Below are positions 17,632-28,398 of a stretch of DNA of 64,000 bases, in pieces. How positions within the stretch are numbered: the first letter of the stretch is position 1; every line of letters starts with the position of its first letter. This DNA is from JAFGIN01 sp050301235 (lineage in GTDB: Bacteria; Fibrobacterota; Chitinivibrionia; Chitinivibrionales; Chitinispirillaceae): positions 37,428-101,427 of the forward strand of contig JBNKZD010000106.1 of the NCBI GenBank assembly GCA_050301235.1, read 5' to 3'. The notes beneath the pieces were generated by a model, which was not told the origin of the DNA, made no database searches, and worked only from the letters and a program-made list of their open reading frames with translations. The position numbers were made by a program, and so were the translations under genes.

Positions 17632-20600
17632 AAAACTGTCCACCTATATCCACGAAATCTTCGCTGATACTCTGTTCACTTTCAACTGGTGTCTCTATCT
17701 CAAGATCTTTCACCTTAAGCCCACGGAACATTCTCGAACCAGTTCCTGCAGGAATCAGATTTCCCATGATCAGGTTCTCTTTCAAACCACTAAGCTTATC
17801 GATCTTTCCTTCAACAGCCGCTTTCGAAAGTACTTTTGTTGTTTCCTGGAACGATGCCGCACTCAGGAAGGATTCTGTTGTCAATGATGCTTTTGTAATT
17901 CCAAGAAGAAGTGGTTTAAATGTCGCCGGCTCTCCACCTTCAGAAATAACCCGCTCATTTACCTCTCTGAGCTTCTTCTTATCTACATCATCACCTTCAA
18001 GGAATTCAGTATCACCAGATTTTTCAACCCGGACCTTTCTCAACATCTGGGCAACAATAACTTCAACATGCTTATCGTTAATTGTCACACCCTGAAGTCG
18101 ATACACCGCCTGGATTTCATCGAGCATGTACTGCTGAACCGCGTTTTCACCTCTGATCCTGAGAATATCGTGCGGATCTATAGATCCTTCACTCAAACGA
18201 TCACCAGCTTTGACGCGGTCACCATCATGAACACGCAAATGTTTTCCCAGAGGAATAAGATACTCCCGTCCTTCACTGTGCTCATCTTTAATTGATATTC
18301 TTCTGCTACCACGTTCAGTATCACCAAAACTGACAAATCCATCAATTTCAGATACTACTGCAGTATCTTTCGGACGACGTGCTTCAAACAGTTCAGCAAC
18401 TCTTGGCAAACCACCGGTGATATCGCGGCTCTTGCTGCTTTCACGCGGAATTTTTACAAGAATGTCACCTTCATTGATCTGATCACCATCACGAACCTGC
18501 AGGTAACTACCAGTTGGAACAGCGACATTCGCAAGACGCTTTTCATCCTCCATAATCTGAAGATGTGGATGCAGCCTACGTTCACGATGTTCAACAACAA
18601 CCATATTGGTTATACCGGAACGCTCATCATAAAGTTCGCGTACAGTTTCACCTTCAAGAAGGTCATTGAATCTGATTTTTCCACCCTTAGGTGCAAGAAT
18701 AACATTATTATATGGATCCCATTCAATAAGAACCTGACCTTTGGCAATTTTCTGACCATCGGTTACTTTGACGAAAGATCCATATGGTATGTTATATCGG
18801 TAACGTTCTCTCTCCTGTTCATCCAGAACAGCAAGCTCTCCGACCCGGTTCATCGCAATTGAACCACTCTCATGATTTACAATTTCAACATTGAGCAGTT
18901 TGGCATATCCATCGATTTTTGAAACTTCTTTTGATTGAGCAATAAGACGTGATGCAGTACCTCCGATATGGAATGTACGCAATGTCAGCTGTGTACCTGG
19001 TTCACCAATACTCTGGGCAGCCATAATACCAACAGCTTCACCAATCTCTACAATCTTTCCAGTTGCCAGATTGCGACCATAACAGCGACGGCAAACACCT
19101 CTGACAGAGTCACAGGTAAGAACCGAGCGAATCATTACCGATTCAATTCCGGCACCTTCGATTCGTTTAGCCATTTGTTCGTCAATAAGAGTATTGATCG
19201 GACAGATCAACTCCTCTGTGACAGGATCGTAGATGTCCTCTTGTGACGTACGACCTAAAATTCTCACAGAGAGCAGTTCCATGACTTCATCACCCTCACG
19301 AAGCGCCTCGATCTCGATACCCTTTGATGTACCGCAGTCATCTTCGTATATGACAACATCCTGAACCACATCAACCAGCCTTCTTGTCAGATAACCGGCG
19401 TCAGCAGTTTTAAGAGCGGTATCAGCAAGACCTTTTCTTGCTCCGTGTGTTGAAATGAAGTACTCAAGAACGGTAAGACCATCCTTAAAGTTTGAAATAA
19501 TCGGGTTTTCGATAATTTCACCAACCGCACCAGTAATTTTCTTCTGCGGTTTCTGCATCAATCCACGCATACCGGCAAGCTGCTTGATCTGGTCTTTACT
19601 TCCTCTTGCCTGAGAATCCATCATGATGTACACCGGATTGAATCCGTCCTTGTCACGAGCAAGTGCATCATGCATGATATCTGCAATAGTATTTGTGGTA
19701 TGTGTCCACAAATCGATAAGTTTATTATATCTTTCGCCTTCTGTTATGATACCACGATCGTACTGCTTGCGTATTCTTATAACTTCCTCACTTGACTTGG
19801 CAATAATTTCATGTTTCTCCTGAGGAACCACAAGATCTTCAGCACCGAAAGTAATACCAGCACGGGTCGCATATTCATATCCCAATGACTTGATATCATC
19901 AAGGAATTTACAGGTTGCTTTGGTACCCATTGTCTTATAAACAGCCTGAATAAGTGCCTGAATACGCTTTTTGTTAAGCAGTTCATTATGGAAGGGCATT
20001 TCTGCCGGAAGTGCAGTGTTGAGAATAACACGACCAGGTGTTGTCTCAATCAATTTGCCTTTGATACGAACTTTAACTTTCGCATGAAGATCTACCTGTT
20101 TAGCATAAACAGCATGAAGTACTTCATCAATGTCTACAAATGCACGTCCTTCACCCATCCTGCCAACTGCAAGTTTTGTCAGGTAGTAAATACCAAGAAC
20201 AATATCCTGCGTCGGAGTCATGACCGGAAGTCCGGATGCCGGGCTCAGAAGGTTATTGGCACTGAGCATCAGGAAACGACACTCAAGCTGTGATTCAAAA
20301 GAGAGCGGTACGTGTACTGCCATCTGGTCACCGTCAAAGTCAGCATTAAATGCAGTACATACCAGAGGATGTAATCTGATTGCTTTTCCTTCGACAAGTA
20401 CCGGGAAGAATGCCTGAATACCCAGACGGTGCAACGTCGGCGCACGGTTGAGCAGAACAGGATGATCCTTGATAACCTCTTCAAGAATATCCCAGACTTC
20501 AGGTCGTTCTTTTTCAACAAATTTTTTAGCACTCTTTACAGTCTGAACCAGACCTTTCTCTTCGAGCTTCTGAATAACAAATGGTTTGAAAAGCTCAAGA

Positions 20601-21709
20601 GCCATCATCTTTGGAAGTCCACACTGATGAATTTTCAGCTCAGGACCGACAACGATGACACTACGGCCTGAATAGTCAACACGTTTTCCCAGAAGGTTCT
20701 GACGGAACCGTCCCTGCTTTCCTTTGAGCAGATCGCTCAGAGATTTAAGCGGACGCTTCCCTTCACCTTTAACCGAGAATGTGCGGCGGCCATTGTCAAA
20801 CAATGTATCGACAGCTTCCTGGAGCATGCGCATTTCGTTACGCAGGATGACATCCGGAGCTTTAATTTCGATAAGCTTTTTCAACCGGTTGTTTCGGTTG
20901 ATCACTCTTCTATATAGATCGTTAAGATCTGATGTTGCAAACCGTCCACCTTCAAGCGGTACCAGCGGACGCAGATCCGGAGGAAGAACCGGCAGTACAC
21001 GGAGAACCATGTGCTCTGGATTGTTCTGGGATCTCAGGAATGCTTCGGCAATGCGAAGTCTCTTGAGATGCTCCTGACGGCGCTGTTCAGAAGATTCCAG
21101 TTTGATTTTCGACCGTAAATCGATCGAAAGCTCTTCAAGGTCGATGCTGGCAAGCAGGTCAAGGACCGCTTCACCACCCATTTTTGCAACAAACTGTTTA
21201 TCCTGTTCTTCAAGCTCGATATATTCATCTTCACTGAGCAGCTGTCCCCTGCGCAGACCTGCGTTACCCGGATCGATGACTACATATGATTCATAGTAGA
21301 CAATTCTTTCCAGTACAGTATTTGCCAGTCCGAGAAGATAGCTTATATGTGAAGGAACACTCTTGAGAAACCAGATGTGAACAATAGGAACAGCAAGCTC
21401 AATATGTCCCATCCGTTCCCGGCGCACTTTTGAATGAGTAACTTCGACACCGCAGCGATCGCAAACGACACCACGATAGCGGATACGTTTGTACTTTCCG
21501 CAGTTACACTCCCAGTTTCGTACAGGGCCAAAAATTTTCTCACAAAACAACCCGTCACGTTCCGGTTTGAACGAACGGTAATTTATCGTTTCGGGTTTGG
21601 TAACTTCACCGTACGACCAGTTTCTGATCGTATCCTGTGAAGCAAGTCTGATACCGATTCCCGTAATTTCTTGAACACTTTTGTCAAGTTGGCTGATTAG
21701 TTCTGCCAC
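17630..21709 (-). CDS. rpoC: DNA-directed RNA polymerase subunit beta' (GTG start)
   Basis: Catalytic subunit of RNA polymerase, 1359 residues. The N-terminal zinc finger has CNCGK and CDRCGVEV. The active-site Mg motif is NADFDGDQ within TAFNADFDGDQMAVHVPL. The second zinc site is CDSVRGVCRRCYG, and trigger-loop and bridge-helix regions are recognisable (GEPGTQLTLRTFH). The start is GTG at 21709 with AAGGGGG 6 nt upstream. It lies 48 bp after rpoB. Confidence 0.98.
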   Translation of the reverse strand: MAELISQLDKSVQEITGIGIRLASQDTIRNWSYGEVTKPETINYRSFKPERDGLFCEKIFGPVRNWECNCGKYKRIRYRGVVCDRCGVEVTHSKVRRERMGHIELAVPIVHIWFLKSVPSHISYLLGLANTVLERIVYYESYVVIDPGNAGLRRGQLLSEDEYIELEEQDKQFVAKMGGEAVLDLLASIDLEELSIDLRSKIKLESSEQRRQEHLKRLRIAEAFLRSQNNPEHMVLRVLPVLPPDLRPLVPLEGGRFATSDLNDLYRRVINRNNRLKKLIEIKAPDVILRNEMRMLQEAVDTLFDNGRRTFSVKGEGKRPLKSLSDLLKGKQGRFRQNLLGKRVDYSGRSVIVVGPELKIHQCGLPKMMALELFKPFVIQKLEEKGLVQTVKSAKKFVEKERPEVWDILEEVIKDHPVLLNRAPTLHRLGIQAFFPVLVEGKAIRLHPLVCTAFNADFDGDQMAVHVPLSFESQLECRFLMLSANNLLSPASGLPVMTPTQDIVLGIYYLTKLAVGRMGEGRAFVDIDEVLHAVYAKQVDLHAKVKVRIKGKLIETTPGRVILNTALPAEMPFHNELLNKKRIQALIQAVYKTMGTKATCKFLDDIKSLGYEYATRAGITFGAEDLVVPQEKHEIIAKSSEEVIRIRKQYDRGIITEGERYNKLIDLWTHTTNTIADIMHDALARDKDGFNPVYIMMDSQARGSKDQIKQLAGMRGLMQKPQKKITGAVGEIIENPIISNFKDGLTVLEYFISTHGARKGLADTALKTADAGYLTRRLVDVVQDVVIYEDDCGTSKGIEIEALREGDEVMELLSVRILGRTSQEDIYDPVTEELICPINTLIDEQMAKRIEGAGIESVMIRSVLTCDSVRGVCRRCYGRNLATGKIVEIGEAVGIMAAQSIGEPGTQLTLRTFHIGGTASRLIAQSKEVSKIDGYAKLLNVEIVNHESGSIAMNRVGELAVLDEQERERYRYNIPYGSFVKVTDGQKIAKGQVLIEWDPYNNVILAPKGGKIRFNDLLEGETVRELYDERSGITNMVVVEHRERRLHPHLQIMEDEKRLANVAVPTGSYLQVRDGDQINEGDILVKIPRESSKSRDITGGLPRVAELFEARRPKDTAVVSEIDGFVSFGDTERGSRRISIKDEHSEGREYLIPLGKHLRVHDGDRVKAGDRLSEGSIDPHDILRIRGENAVQQYMLDEIQAVYRLQGVTINDKHVEVIVAQMLRKVRVEKSGDTEFLEGDDVDKKKLREVNERVISEGGEPATFKPLLLGITKASLTTESFLSAASFQETTKVLSKAAVEGKIDKLSGLKENLIMGNLIPAGTGSRMFRGLKVKDLEIETPVESEQSISEDFVDIGGQF

Positions 21710-21757
21710 TAGTAACCCCCTTATAGTGATACGGCATCCGTATCACGGTTCATTATA

Positions 21758-24700
21758 TCACTCAGCAGTTTCTTCCTCACCAGAGAGAACACTTATATCA
21801 AGTGCCAGTGCCTTGATTTCGCGTACAAGCACTTTAAAGGATTCTGGAATTCCTGCATCCGGAGTATTTTCACCTTTGACAATTGCTTCATAGATTTTTG
21901 AACGTCCGGTGAGGTCATCACTCTTGACTGTCAAAATCTGCTGAAGTGTATACGCTGCACCATATGCTTCAAGTGCCCATACTTCCATTTCTCCGAAACG
22001 CTGTCCTCCAAACTGGGATTTACCACCAAGAGGCTGCTGTGTAACAAGAGAATATGGACCTATTGACCGGGCATGTATCTTATCATCAACAAGATGACAA
22101 AGCTTGAGCATATACATAGGACCGACAGTGACATCATGATCAAATGCCTCTCCCGTACGTCCGTCACGTAATCTGATTTTTCCGCTTCGCGGCATCTTCG
22201 CTTCATCCAGAAGATTAAGAACATCCTCGTAGGTGGCACCATCGAACACCGGTGTTGAAATATGTAAACCAAGCTTCTGAGCAGCCCAACCCATATGCGT
22301 CTCAAGAATCTGTCCGACGTTCATACGTGAAGGCACACCGAGAGGATTGAGAATAATGTCAACAGGTGTTCCATCTGGCAAATACGGAAGATCTTCAACT
22401 GGAAGTATTTTTGAGATAACTCCCTTGTTTCCGTGTCGTCCTGCCATCTTATCACCTACCGACAATTTTCTTTTCTTGGCAACATAGACTTTAACAAGTT
22501 GCAGTACACCAGGCTTGAGCTCATCACCACGAACGACCTTATCAATTTCCTTGTCGAGTTTATCTTCAAGCTTTGTGATCAGATCGTTAGCTCTGTAAAG
22601 AACTTCTTCAGCCTTGGAGTTTTTATCAGCATCCTGACACAGACCATTTTTAAATGATATGTTCCTGAAATCAAGTTTCATCAGAAGTGTCTTTGTCCAC
22701 TTTTTCCCTTCAGGAACGATTGTTTCTCCTGTATGGAAATTGGTAACTTCGTTAGAAACTGTATCTATTAAGAACTCACCGAGTCTTTCGATACGGACTT
22801 TTTCTATTTCAGTAATCTGATTTGTAATTTCGGCCTTTAGCTCATCGATCCGTTTCTTATCCTTTTTTTTGGAACGTTTGTCACGTTCTTTACGGGAGTA
22901 GATACGGGTATCGATAACAGTACCTTTAAGACCCGGAGGCGCTTTCAGTGACGAATCACGGACATCGCCGGCCTTTTCACCGAAAATAGCTCTGAGCAGA
23001 CGTTCTTCCGGAGATAGTTCAGTCTCACCCTTCGGTGTCACTTTTCCGACAAGAATGTCCCCGGCTTCCACTTCGGTACCGATTCTCACGACACCATTTT
23101 CATCGAGGTTTTTAAGAGCATCTTCACTTACATTAGGAATTTCCCGTGTAAGCTCTTCAGGTCCGCGTTTGGTATCCCGGACTTCAGTTTCAAAAACCTC
23201 AATATGTACTGATGTGTAAATATCTTCAGCTACAAGCTTCTCGGAAATGATAATCGCGTCTTCGAAGTTGTACCCGCGCCACGGCATAAACGCAGCAGTG
23301 ACATTTCTTCCAAGAGCAAGCTCCCCATCATGAGTCGCATGTCCATCGGCAAGAACATCACCGGCATTTACTTTCATGCCAGCCTTTACGCAGATTTTCT
23401 GATTGATACAGGTATCCTGGTTTGAACGTTCGAACTTGGTAAGTTCGTAGGTGTCAAATTCCGTAAGACCGAGTATATCGTTATCCTTTTCATCTTTGAC
23501 TTTCCTGATAACTATCTTGTTTGCATCAAGTTTTTCGATAACTCCAGGATTTTTAGCAACGATCATACATCCCGAGTCAATCGCCGCTCTTCTCTCAAGA
23601 CCAGTTCCAACATACGGTGGCTGTGTTCTTAAAAGAGGTACTGCCTGACGCTGCATGTTTGATCCCATCAATGCGCGGTTTGCGTCATCGTGTTCAAGGA
23701 ACGGGATCAATCCGGCTGCGATACTTACCAGCTGCATCGGAGAAACGTCCATATAGGATATCTCCTGCGGCGGGATAACAGGGAAGTCACCACGGTAACG
23801 GGCAAAAATCAGTTTTTCGACAAATTTACCCTTTGGATCAACAGGAGTATTGGCCTGTGCAATGATATAGTTATCTTCCTGATCGGCTGTCAAATAAACG
23901 ATTTCTCCGGTAAGAGCACCGTTCTCAACTTTCTGATAGGGTGTCTCGATAAAACCGAACTCATTTACACGAGCGAATGTACTCAATGATGCGATAAGAC
24001 CGATATTCGGTCCTTCAGGCGTTTCGATTGGACACAACCGGCCGTAATGCGTATGATGCACATCACGGACTTCGAAACCGGCACGCTCTCTTGTGAGACC
24101 ACCGGGACCGAGCGCACTGACGCGACGCTTATGCGTAAGTTCAGAAAGTGGATTTGTCTGATCAAGGAATTGAGACAACTGGCTTGAACCAAAGAATGCC
24201 TGAACTACAGTTGACACTGTACGAGCATTGATCAAATCCTGAGGGGTAACGTTTTCTGTATCTCTCAGACTGAGACGTTCTTTGATTGTACGGACCATTC
24301 TTGTAAGACCGACTGTAAATTGCGCTGCAAGAAGTTCACCCACAGAACGAACACGACGGTTACCAAGATGATCGATATCATCTATAAAACCCACACCAGC
24401 ATTCAAACCAATCATGTATTTGAAAGCAGCAATAAAATCATCTCTTGTCATTGTGGTAATTCCTTCGGGAGGAACTACACCAAGACGGGTATTCATACGA
24501 TAGCGTCCGACATTGCCCAGATCATACCGTTTTTCATCAAAGAAGAGTCTTTGAATAAGGTTACGTGCAGTCTCAACGTTTGGCGGATCACCCGGGCGCA
24601 TGGTTGCATACATGAAGAAGAGTGCTTCCTCTTCGGATTTAGTAGGATCAGCAGCCATGGTGTTCCGGATAACCATGTTTTCAGGATTCGGTGTGTCTTT

Positions 24701-25534
24701 CAGGACTTCGACAAAATCAACATGGTGCTCAAGCAGTTTTTTCCACCGGTCTTCATTGATGATCTCATTTGCATCAACAATGATCTCCCCTGTTTCCTCA
24801 TTGAAAACAGTACGGGCATTAACCGAACCGATGATTTTTTCTTTATTTTCTTTAGTAAACTTTAATCTGACGGTGTCGTGAAAGAGAGAAAGAATCATCT
24901 CATCACTTGAAAAGCCCAATGCCCTCAGAAGGATCGTGGCTGGCATTTTCTTACGTCTATCAATATTGACTGTCAGAACATCATCGACATCCAGCAGGAC
25001 TTCAACCCATGAGCCTCTCTGCGGAATAACCCGGGCAGTGAGAAGCTTCTTACCATTGGGGTGAGCAACTTCGTCAAAAGTAATACCTGGTGATCGATGT
25101 AACTGGCTGACAATAACACGTTCAGCACCATTGATCACAAAGGTACCGCGTTCAGTCATCAGCGGTATTTCTCCGATATAGACTTCATTGGAAATTTTTT
25201 CAACAAACTTTTTAGTCTCGCCATCCTGTTCGAAAACAAGAAGCGACATATCGACCTTCAGCGGAGCCGCATAGGTCATCCCTCTCTCTTTGCATTCCCT
25301 GAGTGTATATTTTGGTATTCCAAGTTTGTACCCGTCATACTCAAGAGAATAATACCCTTTGACATCATTGACAGGAAACAAGCTTAAAAACGACCCATGA
25401 AGGCCCTGTTTTTTTCTTAGACGCGGAGGAGTATCCGGCTGTAGAAAAGCTTCATACGACCTTGTCTGTATCTCAAGAAGATTCGGCAGATCAGCCACAC
25501 GCTTAATGCGGGAATAGCTTTTTCTTTCTTTCAT
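21758..25534 (-). CDS. rpoB: DNA-directed RNA polymerase subunit beta
   Basis: Catalytic-core subunit, 1258 residues from the ATG at 25534 (MKERKSYSRIKR). That start is chosen because GAGGGG lies 8 nt upstream; the frame is open to 25561 with another possible start. The rifampicin pocket GSSQLSQFLDQTNPLSEL then THKRRVSALGPGG keeps the residues of sensitive enzymes. The nucleotide-binding GDKMAGRHGNKGV motif is present. It sits between rplL and rpoC. Confidence 0.98.
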   Translation of the reverse strand: MKERKSYSRIKRVADLPNLLEIQTRSYEAFLQPDTPPRLRKKQGLHGSFLSLFPVNDVKGYYSLEYDGYKLGIPKYTLRECKERGMTYAAPLKVDMSLLVFEQDGETKKFVEKISNEVYIGEIPLMTERGTFVINGAERVIVSQLHRSPGITFDEVAHPNGKKLLTARVIPQRGSWVEVLLDVDDVLTVNIDRRKKMPATILLRALGFSSDEMILSLFHDTVRLKFTKENKEKIIGSVNARTVFNEETGEIIVDANEIINEDRWKKLLEHHVDFVEVLKDTPNPENMVIRNTMAADPTKSEEEALFFMYATMRPGDPPNVETARNLIQRLFFDEKRYDLGNVGRYRMNTRLGVVPPEGITTMTRDDFIAAFKYMIGLNAGVGFIDDIDHLGNRRVRSVGELLAAQFTVGLTRMVRTIKERLSLRDTENVTPQDLINARTVSTVVQAFFGSSQLSQFLDQTNPLSELTHKRRVSALGPGGLTRERAGFEVRDVHHTHYGRLCPIETPEGPNIGLIASLSTFARVNEFGFIETPYQKVENGALTGEIVYLTADQEDNYIIAQANTPVDPKGKFVEKLIFARYRGDFPVIPPQEISYMDVSPMQLVSIAAGLIPFLEHDDANRALMGSNMQRQAVPLLRTQPPYVGTGLERRAAIDSGCMIVAKNPGVIEKLDANKIVIRKVKDEKDNDILGLTEFDTYELTKFERSNQDTCINQKICVKAGMKVNAGDVLADGHATHDGELALGRNVTAAFMPWRGYNFEDAIIISEKLVAEDIYTSVHIEVFETEVRDTKRGPEELTREIPNVSEDALKNLDENGVVRIGTEVEAGDILVGKVTPKGETELSPEERLLRAIFGEKAGDVRDSSLKAPPGLKGTVIDTRIYSRKERDKRSKKKDKKRIDELKAEITNQITEIEKVRIERLGEFLIDTVSNEVTNFHTGETIVPEGKKWTKTLLMKLDFRNISFKNGLCQDADKNSKAEEVLYRANDLITKLEDKLDKEIDKVVRGDELKPGVLQLVKVYVAKKRKLSVGDKMAGRHGNKGVISKILPVEDLPYLPDGTPVDIILNPLGVPSRMNVGQILETHMGWAAQKLGLHISTPVFDGATYEDVLNLLDEAKMPRSGKIRLRDGRTGEAFDHDVTVGPMYMLKLCHLVDDKIHARSIGPYSLVTQQPLGGKSQFGGQRFGEMEVWALEAYGAAYTLQQILTVKSDDLTGRSKIYEAIVKGENTPDAGIPESFKVLVREIKALALDISVLSGEEETAE

Positions 25535-25589
25535 TCGCACATCCCCTCGATGCTGTACCATTAATGTTATTCAGAAAAAAGTAAATAAA

Positions 25590-25629
25590 TGGCACAGAAC
25601 ACCCTGCTTTTTTAAGGTGTTCCATGTCA
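25590..25629 (-). terminator. Hairpin in the rplL-rpoB spacer (probable attenuator)
   Basis: On the transcribed strand GGAACACC (about 25617-25624) pairs with GGTGTTCTG (about 25597-25604) across a short A-rich loop, and the stem continues with a few mismatches towards ATGACATG/GTGCCAT, about 14 bp in all. The sequence beyond is U/A-rich without a strict U-run. A partial terminator or processing hairpin at this junction is known in other bacteria and would lower rpoBC relative to rplJL; here that role is inferred. Confidence 0.5.
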
Positions 25630-25692
25630 TATTTATATGTAGTTGTAGAAATTTTTTTTTGCGCGATGATTAGCACGCCCTTGGTAAAGATA

Positions 25693-26079
25693 TTACTTAA
25701 TTTCGACGGCTGCGCCCTGCTCTTCAAGCTTTTTCTTGAGTTCATCTGCATCTGCCTTAGCAATACCTTCTTTGACTGGTTTTGGTGCACCTTCAACCAG
25801 ATCTTTTGCTTCTTTAAGTCCAAGGCCAGTTACTTCACGAACGACTTTGATAACCTGTATTTTCTTAGCGCCAGCCTCCTTAAGAATTACATCAAATTCA
25901 GTTTTTTCTTCAGCAGGTGCGGCAGCTGCAGCTCCAGCAGCAGGCATGGCAGCGACAGCAACTGGCGCAGCAGCCTTAACATCAAATTTTGTTTCAATTG
26001 CTTTGATAAGATCAGAAAGCTCAAGTACAGTCATTCCGCCGATCAAATCAACAATTTCGTCTTTAGTCATGGTAGCCAC
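25693..26079 (-). CDS. rplL: 50S ribosomal protein L7/L12 (GTG start)
   Basis: Stalk protein, 128 residues, that recruits translational GTPases. N-terminal dimerisation helix region (TVLELSDLIKAIE), an Ala/Pro hinge (about 38-55), and the C-terminal domain EKTEFDVILKEAGAKKIQVIK. The start is taken as GTG at 26079, with GGAGG 6 nt upstream; an ATG three codons later is possible. It follows rplJ. Confidence 0.97.
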   Translation of the reverse strand: MATMTKDEIVDLIGGMTVLELSDLIKAIETKFDVKAAAPVAVAAMPAAGAAAAAPAEEKTEFDVILKEAGAKKIQVIKVVREVTGLGLKEAKDLVEGAPKPVKEGIAKADADELKKKLEEQGAAVEIK

Positions 26080-26127
26080 AGTAAACCTCCGTTATAAATT
26101 GAATATTATTTAGTTTCAAAAAAATTG

Positions 26128-26658
26128 TTATTGTTGATCACTCTTTTTATCTTTTAATGCTTCAAGAGTACCAACAAATCCAGATAGAATTCCATTGAGA
26201 ACACCTGCAAATTTTCCAATTGGAGCCTGGAGTACACCCAGCAACTGTGCAAGGAGCACTTCACGAGATGGAAGATCAGCAAGTTTTGTAACATCCTGTG
26301 CGTTAAAAACCGTTCCATCAACTATCGCGATTTTAACTGGTAAAAGATCCCTGTTTTCTTTCTGGAAATCACGGATCAGTTTAGCAGGAACACTTACATC
26401 ATTTTTTGTAATTGCAACTGCTGTCGGTCCTTTAAAATGGGATGATAATGCAGATTTCCCAACACGGTTAGCAGCTTCACGTGCAAGAGTATTTTTTACA
26501 ACGATAAATTGTATTCCCTCTTTGCGAAGATTAGCACGCAATTTTGTAACTTTTTCAACAGTAATTTTGTTATTGTCAGCGAGAAAAATCCCGGTTGCAT
26601 CACGGAATTCATTCTCGAGCTCTTCAATAACAGCAGTTCTTTCACTTCGTGTCGACAT
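26128..26658 (-). CDS. rplJ: 50S ribosomal protein L10
   Basis: Stalk base that anchors L7/L12, 176 residues. Sequence VTKLRANLRKEGIQFIVVKNTLA and FKGPTAVAI are L10. The C-terminal helix that binds L12 dimers follows. Only about 35 bp separate it from rplA, so the long rplJ leader known from E. coli autoregulation is not evident here. Confidence 0.97.
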   Translation of the reverse strand: MSTRSERTAVIEELENEFRDATGIFLADNNKITVEKVTKLRANLRKEGIQFIVVKNTLAREAANRVGKSALSSHFKGPTAVAITKNDVSVPAKLIRDFQKENRDLLPVKIAIVDGTVFNAQDVTKLADLPSREVLLAQLLGVLQAPIGKFAGVLNGILSGFVGTLEALKDKKSDQQ

Positions 26659-26693
26659 TTCTAAACCCTTCTCAATTCGATCAAGTACCTGAA

Positions 26694-27383
26694 CTATTTC
26701 AGATCATTTCCGTTAATTTTTAATCCCTGTCCCATAGTACTTGAAAGGCTTATTTTTTTGATATATTGACCTTTGGCAGCAGCTGGTTTTGCTTTATGAA
26801 CAGCATCCATGAACGCTTTGGCATTTTCTACAATTTTAGGTGTTTCGAATGAAAGTTTACCTAAAGGAGCATGAAGAATACCGCCTTTTTCAACTCTGAA
26901 TTCAACTTTACCTTTTTTCACTTCTTTAACAGCTTTTGCTACATCCGGAGTAACCGTTCCCACTTTCGGGTTAGGCATAAGTCCACGGGTACCGAGAATT
27001 TTTCCAAGCTTTCCAACTACTTTCATCATGTCGGGAGAAGCGATAACAGCATCAAACTCCAGCCATCCTTCAGTAATTTTCTTAGCCAGATCTTCCCCAC
27101 CGACATAATCAGCACCGGCTTCCCTGGCTTCATTCTCTTTGTCACCTTGTGCGAAAACAAGAACCCTTACCGTTTTTCCAAGACCATTTGGCAGGATTGC
27201 AGCACCTCTGACAGCCTGATCACTTTTACGTGGATCGACACCAAGGCGAACTGCGATTTCTACGGTTTCATCAAATTTTACAGTATGATTGGTCTTTAAG
27301 AACTCAATCGCTTCGTTTGCACCATACTCTTTTAACTTATCAACCTTTGCATAGGCTGCGTTATATTTTTTGCCGTGCTTCAT
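26694..27383 (-). CDS. rplA: 50S ribosomal protein L1
   Basis: L1-stalk protein of 229 residues that assists E-site tRNA release. Motifs: VRLGVDPRKSDQAVRGAAILPNG is split here as VDPRKSDQAVRG and LPNGLGKTVRVLVFA, then LGTRGLMPNPKVGTV. It lies between rplK and rplJ. Confidence 0.98.
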   Translation of the reverse strand: MKHGKKYNAAYAKVDKLKEYGANEAIEFLKTNHTVKFDETVEIAVRLGVDPRKSDQAVRGAAILPNGLGKTVRVLVFAQGDKENEAREAGADYVGGEDLAKKITEGWLEFDAVIASPDMMKVVGKLGKILGTRGLMPNPKVGTVTPDVAKAVKEVKKGKVEFRVEKGGILHAPLGKLSFETPKIVENAKAFMDAVHKAKPAAAKGQYIKKISLSSTMGQGLKINGNDLK

Positions 27384-27413
27384 TTGTCGTACCTGTTCCT
27401 ATTCTTATTAGCC

Positions 27414-27839
27414 TTATTCCGAAACGTTTACGCCCATACTTCTTGCAGTACCCATGATTGTATTCATAGCAGTTTCCACACATGAAGCATTGAGATCCGG
27501 AAGTTTTTTCTCAGCGATTTTTCTTATCTGAGCTTTTGTCAATGTTCCAATCTTATCTTTATTCGGTACACTTGAACCCTTATCTTTCCCGAGTTCTTTA
27601 ATAATCAGGACCGATGCAGGAGGTGTCTTAGTAATGAATGTAAAAGAACGATCAGAATAAACAGTGATTACCACGGGAATGATCAAGCCTGGAGACTCTT
27701 TAGTCCGGGCATTGAACTGCTTACAGAATTCCATGATATTCACACCCTGCTGTCCAAGAGCCGGACCGACCGGTGGAGCTGGATTAGCTGCGCCGCCAGG
27801 GATTTGAAGTTTAACTTGTCCAACGATTTTCTTTGCCAA
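27414..27839 (-). CDS. rplK: 50S ribosomal protein L11 (TTG start)
   Basis: 141-residue GTPase-centre protein, needed for stringent-response activation by RelA and the target region of thiostrepton. N-terminal IPGGAANPAPPVGPALGQQG and C-terminal GTARSMGVNV are diagnostic. The start is TTG at 27839 (MAKKIVGQVKLQ) with AGGAG 9 nt upstream. Confidence 0.97.
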   Translation of the reverse strand: MAKKIVGQVKLQIPGGAANPAPPVGPALGQQGVNIMEFCKQFNARTKESPGLIIPVVITVYSDRSFTFITKTPPASVLIIKELGKDKGSSVPNKDKIGTLTKAQIRKIAEKKLPDLNASCVETAMNTIMGTARSMGVNVSE

Positions 27840-27857
27840 TTTATCTATCTCCTGTTA

Positions 27858-28388
27858 TCAACTTATCGGCGTAACATGCATAAAATCAACTTCGACGGGC
27901 GTCGATCTCCCGAACACGCTGACCATTACTTTAATTTTTCCCTTTTCAGGGTGTATCTCATCAACAACACCGTCAAAATCCTTAAACGGTCCTTCTTTAA
28001 TCTTAACAGAATCACCGATTTCAAATGGGACTTCGGAAATTTGCTGACGGGAAACTTTTTCTGTCTGTCCCAGGATTCTTCTGACTTCTTCTTCGCGAAG
28101 AGCCTGGGGCTTGTTTCCGCCGACAAAACCTGTCACACCTGCACAGTTTCTGACTGCATGCATGGTTTCTTTTGATAACTCCATCTCAACCAGTACATAG
28201 CTGGGAAAAAACTTTCTAGTCGTTTTAGTTTTTTTCCCGTTTTTAACCTGTACAACATCCTGAGTGGGCATCAGAACCTGCTTGATCTGCTCTCCCATCT
28301 CACCTGATTGAACCAGTTCAAGCAGATACTGATGGACCTTTGATTCCTGACCGGAATACGTGTGGACTACATACCAATGTAAAGACAT
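27858..28388 (-). CDS. nusG: Transcription termination/antitermination protein NusG
   Basis: 176-residue factor that couples transcription with translation and Rho. NGN domain begins MSLHWYVVHTYSGQE and includes FPSYVLVEMELSKET. The C-terminal KOW domain has IKEGPFKDFDGVVDEI. It sits between secE and rplK, its conserved position. Confidence 0.98.
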   Translation of the reverse strand: MSLHWYVVHTYSGQESKVHQYLLELVQSGEMGEQIKQVLMPTQDVVQVKNGKKTKTTRKFFPSYVLVEMELSKETMHAVRNCAGVTGFVGGNKPQALREEEVRRILGQTEKVSRQQISEVPFEIGDSVKIKEGPFKDFDGVVDEIHPEKGKIKVMVSVFGRSTPVEVDFMHVTPIS

Positions 28389-28398
28389 CCAGTTCCTC